8,119 bases of DNA from an uncultured Rhodospirillaceae bacterium. GTDB taxonomy: Bacteria > Pseudomonadota > Alphaproteobacteria > Rhodospirillales > UBA2165. The position numbers and the translations under genes were made by a program. The DNA lies in the NCBI GenBank assembly GCA_913054205.1, contig CAJXJM010000097.1, positions 1 to 8,119 of the forward strand. Direction: 5' to 3'. Shown here one piece after another: positions 1 to 6,146 of the stretch (within the stretch, counting starts at the first letter, position 1; each line of letters starts with the position of its first letter). Below the pieces are notes generated by a model that worked only from the letters and a program-made list of their open reading frames with translations, was not told the origin of the DNA and searched no databases.

Positions 1-181
1 AGAGCCGCAAAAAGGCCTCCTGGGCAACGTCTTCCGCTTCAGCTCGATCACCAAGCATGCGGGTGCCATAATTCACTATTCGATCCAAATACTGATCCAC
101 CAATATACGAGTCGCCGCAGAATCACCGTCTTTGACCTTGCGCAGCAAAATTGCGTCGGATTTTGGTGTTGGATTTATCAT
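1..181 (-). CDS. ECF-type RNA polymerase sigma factor, N-terminal part (runs off the window)
   Basis: The reverse strand reads from an ATG at 179-181 through 60 codons without a stop to the window edge. The peptide starts MINPTPKSDAILLRKVKDGD and ends with RMLGDRAEAEDVAQEAFLRL. That ending is the classic sigma-70 region 2 signature (core-binding and -10 recognition helix) of extracytoplasmic-function sigma factors. Region 4 would lie outside the window, so the ECF subgroup and any anti-sigma partner cannot be judged. The start fits the usual family spacing of region 2 from the N-terminus. The only purine-rich Shine-Dalgarno-like stretch (AAGGA) lies about 17 bases upstream, so translation initiation may be weak. 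The frame stays open further upstream with possible GTG or TTG starts, but that extension has no family likeness. The gene is divergent from the sulfite reductase operon. Confidence 0.85.
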   Translation of the reverse strand, partial: MINPTPKSDAILLRKVKDGDSAATRILVDQYLDRIVNYGTRMLGDRAEAEDVAQEAFLRL

Positions 182-433
182 AGATGCGGTTCGGATTTTC
201 CTTATTGATCCGCCACTATATCCACCAATTTTGCCGGGTCGATGATCAATTTCCACTGCATCGACATTTTTTACAACGTTCAAAGCACTAATTTGCTGCT
301 AACCTTTTCTTTATCAACACTTTTAGCTTCTGCTCGGTTAACGTTTAGGTGTGCGGATTCCGTCGATTTGGCCAAAATAAATTAAAATCACCCCAAATAA
401 ATAATACATCTATTTTTTGTTATTATTTTACTA

Positions 434-462
434 TTTACATTATTTTATGAGTATTATATAAA
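434..462 (+). promoter_or_regulatory. Candidate sigma-70 promoter of the DUF2849-cysI-DUF934 operon
   Basis: TTTACA at 434-439 matches the -35 consensus at 5 of 6 positions. TATAAA at 457-462 matches the -10 consensus at 5 of 6, and the spacer is exactly 17 bases. Transcription would start near 469, giving a leader of about 40 bases before the preferred DUF2849 start. The AT-rich stretch just upstream could act as an UP element. In DNA this AT-rich, chance matches are common, so this is a prediction by pattern only. Confidence 0.5.
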
Positions 463-496
463 ATCATTATATCCACTATGTATTTTGCTCCACTTT

Positions 497-503
497 GGAA
501 AGG
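497..503 (+). promoter_or_regulatory. Ribosome binding site that decides the DUF2849 start
   Basis: The purine-rich GGAAAGG lies 8 bases before the ATG at 512 but only 2 bases before the ATG at 506, and inside the longer reading frame that begins with TTG at 485. This favours 512 as the true start. Confidence 0.5.
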
Positions 504-511
504 CGATGAAA

Positions 512-802
512 ATGACATTGCGTATGGTGACGGCCAATCGTTTACACGATGGGGCTGTTGTGTATTTGGCCGCTGATGATGATTGGACCCGCAATGTTGA
601 GTCCGGACTGGCCGCCAATACTGAAGATGCTGACAAGTTGATGACGACAGCCGAAGAAGCTGTTCATAACCAACTTATCGTTGCGCCTTACCTAATCGAT
701 GTCGAAGTCGATGTACAATCCTCTCGCCCGGTTCGCCCCATTCGCTTTCGCGAGCAAATCCGCGCCAAAGGCCCGACGATCTTCGCCCCGGCAGCAGAAT
801 AA
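512..802 (+). CDS. DUF2849 domain protein of the sulfite reductase operon
   Basis: This encodes a 96-residue soluble protein starting MTLRMVTANRLHDGAVVYLA. It matches the DUF2849 pattern: an N-terminal VTAN-x-L-x-x-G-x-VVYL segment, then DDDWTR, an acidic helix rich in Asp/Glu (about residues 35-52), a VAPYLIDVEVD strand, and a C-terminal PIRFREQIRAKGPT motif. The family is small, of unknown function, and is known mainly from its place next to nitrite/sulfite reductase genes in Alphaproteobacteria; that is the arrangement here, 22 bases before cysI. There is no cysteine, signal peptide or membrane segment, so a cytoplasmic accessory role for the reductase is an inference. The in-frame ATG at 506 and TTG at 485 are alternative starts that fit the ribosome binding site less well. 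Confidence 0.85.
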   Translation: MTLRMVTANRLHDGAVVYLAADDDWTRNVESGLAANTEDADKLMTTAEEAVHNQLIVAPYLIDVEVDVQSSRPVRPIRFREQIRAKGPTIFAPAAE

Positions 803-824
803 CTAAAAAAAGAGAGTAAATTCA

Positions 825-2480
825 ATGTACCAATACGATCAAACAGATCACACCCTGACCCGAGAGCGGGTTACCGAATACCGGGATCAAGTTTCCCGGC
901 GCTTGGACGGAAACATTTCCGAAGACGACTTCCGTCCGCTTCGCCTGAAAAACGGCCTCTATATGCAATTGCATGCCTATATGCTGCGGGTTGGCATTCC
1001 TTATGGCATGATGTCCTCAGATCAATTGCGGATGCTCGCTTATATCGGTCGGAAATATGATAAAGGCTATGGCCATTTCACCACCCGGCAAAATTTGCAG
1101 TATAACTGGCCTACCTTGGAAGACACGCCGGACATTCTTGAAAATCTGGCTTCGGTGGAAATGAACGCCATTCAGACCAGCGGCAATGTGAACCGCAATG
1201 TGACATCAGATCCATTGGCCGGCGTCGCGCCAGACGAATTGGAAGACCCGCGCCCCTACGCCGAAATCATCCGCCAATTCTTGACATTGCATCCGGAGTT
1301 TTCCTGGCTGCCGCGCAAATTTAAAGTTGCTATAACCGGCGCAGAAGATGATCGCGCAGCCATCAACGTGCATGATATTGGCTTGAAGCTCCTTAAAAAC
1401 GAAGCTGGGGAAACCGGCTTTCGAGTATTGGTCGGCGGTGGCCTCGGGCGCTCTCCGTTTATCGGCAAAGTCATCCGCGAGTTTTTACCCAAAGACGATC
1501 TAATCCGTTACATCCAGGCAATTCTGCGCGTCTATAACATGGAAGGGCGGCGCGATAATATGTTCAAAGCCCGCATTAAGATCCTGGTCCATGAATTGGG
1601 GATCGAAAAATTTGCAAGCCTGGTCGAAGAAGAGTTTCAGGCCTCTGAAGAAGACGTCCTATTCTTAGGGCAGGCAGAAGAAGACCGCATCAAGGCCTTC
1701 TTTGCAGCGCCTGATTATGCAGATTTATCTGACGATTCGCCGGAAGTTATCGAGATGTCTTCTGGCAATGAGGCTTTTGCTCAGTGGCTGGAACGCAATG
1801 TGTTAGCTCATAAACAAGCCGGTTATTCCATCGTCAATCTGTCTTTAAAGCCGCTAGGCGGTGTCCCTGGTGATATCACATCTGACCAAATGGACGCTGT
1901 TGCCGGTTTGGCCGACACGTTCAGCTTTGGTCAAATTCGAGCAACACATCGGCAAAATTTGGTGTTGGCGGATGTCGCCAAAAAAGACTTGCCCTCATTG
2001 TGGCAGGAACTTGTAGATTTAAATTTGGCAACACCGAATTTAGATCGCATCTCAGATATAATCTGCTGCCCGGGCATGGACTATTGCAGTCTGGCAACGG
2101 CGCGCTCAATACCGATCGCCAAACGCCTCAGCGAACGCTTTGCAGATCTGGATACATTGTTAAATATCGGAGAAATCCGCCTCAATATTTCAGGCTGCAT
2201 CAACGCTTGTGGTCACCATCATGTCGGACATATCGGCATTCTGGGCGTCGAGAAGAATGGCGAGGAGTTTTATCAAATCACGCTCGGCGGATCTTCCTCG
2301 GAAGATGCCGATATCGGCCAAATAATCGGCCCAGCGTTTTCCTCGGAGGACATCATCGACGCTGTCGAGAAACTCGTTGGCATCTATATATCGAACCGAG
2401 AAGACGATGAGCGCTTTCTTGATACCTATCGCCGTCTTGGCAAAGCGGTTTTTAAGGAGGCTCTCTATGACGCTGCTTAA
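825..2480 (+). CDS. cysI: Siroheme nitrite/sulfite reductase, hemoprotein (CysI-type)
   Basis: This is a 551-residue cytoplasmic enzyme, most likely the assimilatory sulfite reductase that reduces sulfite to sulfide in six electrons. The two-fold ferredoxin-like/siroheme repeats of the family are present. The four cysteines for the [4Fe-4S]-siroheme centre are C415, C421 (CCPGMDYC), C458 and C462 (GCINACGHHH), with the x5 and x3 spacings of E. coli CysI. R55 (MLRVGIPYG), R124 (NRNV), K165 and K167 (LPRKFK) sit where CysI binds siroheme carboxylates and sulfite. HFTTRQNLQ around residue 88 is another family block. The length is normal for the single-gene alphaproteobacterial form. AGAGAG at 811-816 precedes the ATG by 8 bases. 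No flavoprotein gene (cysJ) is nearby, so ferredoxin or another carrier probably supplies electrons. Nitrite as substrate cannot be excluded from sequence alone, but the DUF2849 and DUF934 neighbours favour sulfite. Confidence 0.93.
   Translation: MYQYDQTDHTLTRERVTEYRDQVSRRLDGNISEDDFRPLRLKNGLYMQLHAYMLRVGIPYGMMSSDQLRMLAYIGRKYDKGYGHFTTRQNLQYNWPTLEDTPDILENLASVEMNAIQTSGNVNRNVTSDPLAGVAPDELEDPRPYAEIIRQFLTLHPEFSWLPRKFKVAITGAEDDRAAINVHDIGLKLLKNEAGETGFRVLVGGGLGRSPFIGKVIREFLPKDDLIRYIQAILRVYNMEGRRDNMFKARIKILVHELGIEKFASLVEEEFQASEEDVLFLGQAEEDRIKAFFAAPDYADLSDDSPEVIEMSSGNEAFAQWLERNVLAHKQAGYSIVNLSLKPLGGVPGDITSDQMDAVAGLADTFSFGQIRATHRQNLVLADVAKKDLPSLWQELVDLNLATPNLDRISDIICCPGMDYCSLATARSIPIAKRLSERFADLDTLLNIGEIRLNISGCINACGHHHVGHIGILGVEKNGEEFYQITLGGSSSEDADIGQIIGPAFSSEDIIDAVEKLVGIYISNREDDERFLDTYRRLGKAVFKEALYDAA
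2454..2460 (+). promoter_or_regulatory. Strong Shine-Dalgarno site inside the cysI 3' end
   Basis: AAGGAGG is close to a perfect anti-Shine-Dalgarno match and lies 6 bases before the ATG at 2467. It fixes the DUF934 start there rather than at upstream in-frame codons such as 2377. Confidence 0.8.
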
Positions 2481-2958
2481 AAACGGAGAAATCGTCGAAG
2501 ACACATGGCGCAATTTAGCGGACGATGAAGACATTTCGGGCGAAGAATCGATTATTGTTTCCCTCGATCGCTGGCAAAATGAACCAGACAAGTTTAATGG
2601 CCGAAACGGCGCGCTTGGCATTCGCCTCGAGAGCCACCAAAAGCCTGATGCAATAGCAGATGACGTTGAACGATTTGATCTAATCGCGCTTGATTTTCCC
2701 GTCTTGCCTGATGGACGCGCATTCTCCCATGGCCGCTTATTACGAGAACGCTACGGCTTTAAAGGTGAGCTTCGGGCTGTCGGCAAAGTTATCCAGGACC
2801 AACTCTACTTTATGCAGCGCTGTGGCTTTGACGCCGTAGAGTTATCAGAAGGTGAAGATGTCGCAAAATCTATTGCCGCGTTAAACGCGTTCACGGTCGC
2901 TTACCAGCCGGCTGCGGACGACATTATACCTGCCTATAAGACGCGTCATGACGCTTAA
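2467..2958 (+). CDS. DUF934 protein of the sulfite reductase operon
   Basis: This is a 163-residue soluble protein beginning MTLLKNGEIVEDTW. The C-terminal half carries the DUF934 (COG3749) signature: FDLIALDFPVLPDGRAFSHG (residues 70-89), RLLRERYGFKGELRAVG (90-106), then QDQLYFMQRCGFDAVEL (110-126). The first 60 residues are less conserved, with a LDRW segment typical of the family. Function is unestablished; the family is nearly always found beside cysI and often cysH. The gene overlaps the cysI stop by 14 bases and has its own strong ribosome binding site, so the two are surely cotranscribed and perhaps translationally coupled. cysH, which often follows in related genomes, is absent here: the operon ends 13 bases before the end of a convergent gene. 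Confidence 0.88.
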   Translation: MTLLKNGEIVEDTWRNLADDEDISGEESIIVSLDRWQNEPDKFNGRNGALGIRLESHQKPDAIADDVERFDLIALDFPVLPDGRAFSHGRLLRERYGFKGELRAVGKVIQDQLYFMQRCGFDAVELSEGEDVAKSIAALNAFTVAYQPAADDIIPAYKTRHDA

Positions 2959-2971
2959 ATTTTAGAGAAAT

Positions 2972-3775
2972 TTAGGTCGCAGCTGCGAGTTTGTAGATAT
3001 CGTAGCTGTCGTCATCTTCATCGGCGTGTTCATCACGAATAGAAAGAATTTCTGGCAATATTTCCAGGAATTTACGTGCCACCGTTGGATCAAAATGACT
3101 GCCCGATTGTTCATTGATGAAGGCGGTCGCGTCTTCGATCGACCACGCTTTTTTGTAGGGGCGCTCTGAGGTGAGGGCGTCAAACACATCACATATTGCT
3201 GCTATCCGTCCGTGAATGGGGATATCCTCGCCGGCAAGATTTTTGGGATATCCAGAGCCATCCCATTTTTCGTGATGGGTCATGGCGATTGATCGCGCCA
3301 ACTGAATGATTTCGGCAGGATGATTGGAAAGAATTTCAGCGCCGATCTCAACATGGGTTTTCATAATTTCCCATTCATCCGCATCCAACTTACCCGGCTT
3401 CAATAGAATGCGGTCAGGTATGCCAATTTTGCCAACATCATGCATCGGGCTTGCACGTAAAATAAGCTCCCCAAATTCTTCGCTATAACCGAGAGCCAGT
3501 GCCAGTGCCTGGCAACTCTTGCTCATGCGCAAGACATGCATACCGGTTTCGTTATCGCGGTACTCGCCTGCCCGGCCAAGTTGGTGGATGAATTCCAGCT
3601 GGGTATCTGCAAGCTGTTGAGTTCGTTCCCGCGCCTGCGCCTCGACTATCTCTTTTTCCCAACCCCGGCGGTTGTACATCATTCGCACTTCCAACATGTT
3701 GCGGATACGATGAGTAACTTCGATACGCTCAAACGGCTTTGTCACAAAATCCTTGGCACCATTCCTGTGTACCAT
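2972..3775 (-). CDS. HD-GYP cyclic-di-GMP phosphodiesterase domain protein, N-terminally truncated response regulator
   Basis: The 267 residues contain a complete HD-GYP domain: E76/H80, the HD pair H112-D113 (MHDVGKIGIPD), H141, H167-H168 (THHEKWDGSGYP, GYP at 175-177) and D196 (CDVFDALTSERPYK). These are the expected metal and catalytic residues for hydrolysis of cyclic di-GMP. Residues 5-31 (NGAKDFVTKPFERIEVTHRI and on) are the last strand and helix of a receiver domain, with the conserved lysine K13. The first ~90 residues of that domain, including the phosphorylated aspartate, are missing. An in-frame TAA lies about 18 bases upstream of the ATG and no receiver-like sequence is readable in other frames up to about 3960. 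No good ribosome binding site precedes the ATG. It is thus either a decayed RpfG-type gene or a recently shortened one with an intact catalytic domain; which of these cannot be told. A charged helix (about 35-60) links the two parts. Confidence 0.85.
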   Translation of the reverse strand: MVHRNGAKDFVTKPFERIEVTHRIRNMLEVRMMYNRRGWEKEIVEAQARERTQQLADTQLEFIHQLGRAGEYRDNETGMHVLRMSKSCQALALALGYSEEFGELILRASPMHDVGKIGIPDRILLKPGKLDADEWEIMKTHVEIGAEILSNHPAEIIQLARSIAMTHHEKWDGSGYPKNLAGEDIPIHGRIAAICDVFDALTSERPYKKAWSIEDATAFINEQSGSHFDPTVARKFLEILPEILSIRDEHADEDDDSYDIYKLAAAT

Positions 3776-4174
3776 TTCTCGGCCCGAAATTACTTAAATT
3801 GCCAAACTGGGCCTTCATTTCGTTAGCGTTAGGACAAATTGTCCGCTTATCTCAGGAAGAAGATTTCAACGAGTTGTATATTCAGTGATACTTAAATTCC
3901 CCTAACAAGGCCCCTCCTATACCCGATCAAAATAAATCGGTAAAGCCATCTTGATTAAAAATATGGTCATTTTTCCGCAGAAATCCAAACTATTTTAATA
4001 ATCATTCCCAAGTAGCGAAATAAATAAAATTCTCAGTAGCTCGATCCCCTTGTCGTTTGGGAGTAGCAATGATACACCGCCCGCTAATTCCTGCGACACA
4101 CTAATTTCAATCACAAATCTGTGTGCATTTGTTGGCACATCGAAACGTAGAATAACCGAAATAGGTCAATAAAT
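3776..4174. other. Intergenic region of about 400 bases without a recognisable gene
   Basis: This is AT-rich, non-coding-looking sequence between the truncated HD-GYP gene and the oxidase-related cluster. It holds a 13-base inverted repeat (GGACAAATTGTCC, 3832-3844) and a 10-base direct repeat, TACTTAAATT, at 3791-3800 and 3889-3898. All frames have frequent stops. I saw no FNR-type TTGAT-N4-ATCAA site, no convincing promoter pair for the downstream genes, no tRNA and no transposase fragment. The promoter of the downstream cluster should lie here, but I cannot place it. Confidence 0.5.
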
Positions 4175-4270
4175 ATGAATAAAAAGAATAAATTGATATT
4201 CGCCTTCATATTAGGCGCCATTGCGCTTTCGATGTATGTCGGCATTATAATCAAAACAGCCTATTTTTAA
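4175..4270 (+). CDS. Small single-membrane-segment protein (31 aa) at the head of an oxidase-related cluster
   Basis: ATG at 4175 opens a 31-codon frame ending in TAA at 4268-4270. The peptide has a basic start (MNKKNK), one hydrophobic helix of about 19 residues (LIFAFILGAIALSMYVGIII) and a short KTAYF tail. By the positive-inside rule the N-terminus would be cytoplasmic. This layout, a charged start followed by LxLGxxALxxYxGxIxK, resembles the small membrane peptides found beside cytochrome oxidase genes in Proteobacteria, some annotated as cytochrome oxidase small assembly proteins. It ends 25 bases before the DUF420 gene on the same strand. The ribosome binding site is weak (AGG at 4163-4165). 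The family assignment rests on likeness and position only. Confidence 0.65.
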   Translation: MNKKNKLIFAFILGAIALSMYVGIIIKTAYF

Positions 4271-4295
4271 GCGAATACGTAAGGTTTCAATTTAA

Positions 4296-4739
4296 ATGTT
4301 AAGTGTAGCCCTTTTGCCGCATTTAAATGCAGTTTTAAATGCGATCGCCGCTTGTTTGTTATTAGGTGGCTTCATATTTATCAAATCCGGCAATCAAGCC
4401 GCCCACCGCTTGTGCATGATTTCAGCGCTTTGTGTTTCCAGCGTCTTTTTGGTCGGCTATGTCACCTTGCGGTTCTATGCGCCGATCTTCCAGTTTCAAG
4501 GAGAAGGTATCATTCGGCCAATTTATTACACTTTGCTGATCAGCCATGTTTTGCTGGCGATGGCGATTGTACCGCTTGTTTTGATTACTGTTTTACGCGC
4601 TTTTAAAGAACGATTCGCAGCCCACAAAAAAATTGCCCGCTGGACTTGGCCGATTTGGATGTATGTCTCTGTTACCGGCATTTTGGTCTATCTAATGCTG
4701 TATCAGATCTATCCTGTTACGACAGCGCAACTTTTATAG
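4296..4739 (+). CDS. DUF420 integral membrane protein (CtaM/YozB-like)
   Basis: This encodes 147 residues with four predicted membrane helices (about 10-29, 40-58, 75-101 and 118-143). Family blocks are visible: LPHLNAVLNAIA (H9), HRLCMISAL (H37), GIIRPIYYTLLISHVLLAMA (H84), then AHKKIARWTWPIWMYVSVTGILVYLMLY. DUF420 members in Firmicutes (CtaM, YozB) are needed for a working heme A-containing oxidase, so a role in oxidase assembly or metal/heme delivery is plausible here. The histidines at the membrane faces are candidate ligands. The family often has a Tyr-His pair after helix 2; here that stretch reads YVTLRFYAP without a histidine, which may be a subgroup trait. AAGG at 4281-4284 lies 11 bases before the ATG. 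The next gene begins 8 bases after the stop. Confidence 0.85.
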   Translation: MLSVALLPHLNAVLNAIAACLLLGGFIFIKSGNQAAHRLCMISALCVSSVFLVGYVTLRFYAPIFQFQGEGIIRPIYYTLLISHVLLAMAIVPLVLITVLRAFKERFAAHKKIARWTWPIWMYVSVTGILVYLMLYQIYPVTTAQLL

Positions 4740-4747
4740 GCTCGCAT

Positions 4748-6091
4748 ATGGCGCTCGAATCACCTTCCCAGATTCTGACTGGTTCACGCGCAGCGCTTTT
4801 GCGGAGCTGGGCGTTGCTCGCGGTGATATCACTCGCGCTCGCCGGTGTATTTGCCATTTTCTTGGTGCTTTCACGGGTACCGGGCATGGAAGACGCCGTA
4901 CCGTGGCCGACAGCCTTTTTCCAAAAAGGCCTCGTCGTGCACGTCATATTGTCCTTTGCCGTCTGGTATTTGGCTGTCATGGGCTGCCTTGTGCAATTGA
5001 ACGTCGAGCGCAGCGTTTCTATTGTTGAGAAAATTGGGCTCGCCCTCGCATGGGTCGGTACTATTTTGCTGCTCATACCTGCCCTACTGGACCGCGGAGA
5101 GCCAACGCTAAACAATTACATTCCTATCATTATTGATCCCTTTTATTACGCCGGATTGGATATTTTGGCGATTGGTGTGTTCTTGGGTATTTTGTTCGGC
5201 TTTAGGAAGTCAGCCGGACATCACCCTATAAATGCGGCAGCCTTTTTATATTTAGCCGCCGTTATTGCCTTTTGGATTGCGGCTTGGCAGTTGGGCAACC
5301 AAGGAACAGCGATCGTTTTGTCGCACGACTATAATGAACGACTGACATGGGGCGGTGGACATCTTTTGCAGTTTTTAAATGTCGCGCTGTTGTTAGTTGC
5401 GTGGTCGTATCTTGGAAATTTGCCGAAAAATAACGCGCCCCATCGCTGGGCAAACATTTGGCTCATTGCCGCCAGTTTGGCCGGACTGAGCTTTTATGCG
5501 GTCTGGACTGTGATGGATGAAGATCAAACTCAAGCCTTCACCAATTTGCAATACGCCCTCGGACCTGCTGTCTTAATATTTGGGGCGGCGCTTTTACCGG
5601 TGCTTCGAAATCAGCTTAAAACCTTCAAATGGCAAGACCCGGCGACGCTCAGCCTGTGGGCATCGATTATTGTTTTTGCTGCTGGCGGTGTGCTCGGATT
5701 TTTTGTCGACGGCACAGATACGCGCACACCGGCCCACTACCATGGCGTCATCGGCGGCATTAACCTCGCATTTGTTGGTCTGTTTTATACCGTCTTTCTG
5801 CCCAAACTTGGGCGGGCAATCCCCACCGGAAAGCTTGTCACAAGCCAAATCATTCTGTATGCCCTGGGCCAATTCTTATTTATCGTCGGCATGTTTATCG
5901 CGGGCGGTATGGGGGCAGCTCGAAAAGTAATGGGTACGGCCATTGATATGGATCGTTCCGCAGCCGTCGCAGCCGCAGGGATTAGAGATTTTGGCGGAGG
6001 TTTAGCCATCATAGGCGGCGTTATTTTTATTTTCATCGCTCTAAAAGCATTGCTTCGAAAGTTACCTGAAATCACTTCTGAAAATTTTTAA
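4748..6091 (+). CDS. Heme-copper oxidase subunit I-like membrane protein lacking the helix 7 His-His pair
   Basis: This is a 447-residue, very hydrophobic protein with about 12 membrane helices. Heme-copper oxidase landmarks are readable in order: H65 in helix 2 (VVHVILSFAVWYLAVMG, low-spin heme ligand position), H205 in helix 6 (WGGGHLLQF, CuB ligand position), and H330/H332 in helix 10 (GTDTRTPAHYHGVIGG, like the HFH of aa3 oxidases: high-spin and low-spin heme ligands). Helix 7 normally reads HH-x-F-x-x-G-x-D-x-x-T. The matching segment here is SFYAVWTVMDEDQTQAFTNL (residues 248-267), with no histidine. The helix 6 tyrosine position is phenylalanine (F209). So two heme sites look possible but not a normal CuB. 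It is either a divergent subfamily with other chemistry, or a hemoprotein serving in assembly or electron transfer. The ATG at 4748 is preferred over an in-frame ATG at 4646, which would lie inside the DUF420 gene and add a non-family N-terminus. There is no subunit II gene in the window; ctaB follows. Confidence 0.82.
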   Translation: MALESPSQILTGSRAALLRSWALLAVISLALAGVFAIFLVLSRVPGMEDAVPWPTAFFQKGLVVHVILSFAVWYLAVMGCLVQLNVERSVSIVEKIGLALAWVGTILLLIPALLDRGEPTLNNYIPIIIDPFYYAGLDILAIGVFLGILFGFRKSAGHHPINAAAFLYLAAVIAFWIAAWQLGNQGTAIVLSHDYNERLTWGGGHLLQFLNVALLLVAWSYLGNLPKNNAPHRWANIWLIAASLAGLSFYAVWTVMDEDQTQAFTNLQYALGPAVLIFGAALLPVLRNQLKTFKWQDPATLSLWASIIVFAAGGVLGFFVDGTDTRTPAHYHGVIGGINLAFVGLFYTVFLPKLGRAIPTGKLVTSQIILYALGQFLFIVGMFIAGGMGAARKVMGTAIDMDRSAAVAAAGIRDFGGGLAIIGGVIFIFIALKALLRKLPEITSENF

Positions 6092-6146
6092 AGGGTCCAA
6101 GAAAACGCTCTCATTTAATTTTTTTTTTGGTTATAGTACGGACAGC

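Larger units (their letters stand above)
182..511. other. Divergent intergenic region, AT-rich in its right half
   Basis: This region separates the ECF sigma factor gene from the DUF2849-cysI operon. Roughly 370-475 is extremely A/T-rich (long runs of A, T and TATT/AAAT motifs), unlike the coding sequence on both sides. It carries the candidate promoter for the rightward operon. For the leftward sigma gene I found no convincing -35/-10 pair and no ECF-type GGAAC...CGTT pair at proper spacing. No RNA gene or riboswitch structure was recognised. Confidence 0.6.

Noticed and set aside
336..362. ECF-type autoregulatory promoter (GGAA...CGTT) for the sigma factor gene on the minus strand
   Set aside because: GGAAT and CGTT are present but the spacer is 13 bases rather than 16-17, and the -35 match is imperfect.
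2000..2410. Second long open frame (136 codons) inside cysI
   Set aside because: It lies in another frame of a well-supported reductase gene, and its composition (Arg/His-rich, no motif) is that of a shadow frame.
2977..2988. Perfect 12-base palindrome TCGCAGCTGCGA near the end of the HD-GYP gene
   Set aside because: It has no loop and no following T run, and it encodes the Ala-rich C-terminus, so it is not a terminator; a chance or coding effect is more likely.
4132..4153. TTGGCA and TAGAAT as a promoter for the 31-residue peptide gene
   Set aside because: The spacer is only 10 bases, too short for a sigma-70 promoter.
4646..4747. N-terminal extension of the subunit I-like protein from an in-frame ATG at 4646
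   Set aside because: It would overlap the DUF420 coding region by over 90 bases and adds a Cys-rich sequence without family likeness; the ATG at 4748 follows the DUF420 stop by 8 bases.
6092..6146. Terminator or promoter between the subunit I-like gene and ctaB
   Set aside because: The run of ten T is not preceded by a stable hairpin, and the TATAGT box has no -35 partner at proper spacing.
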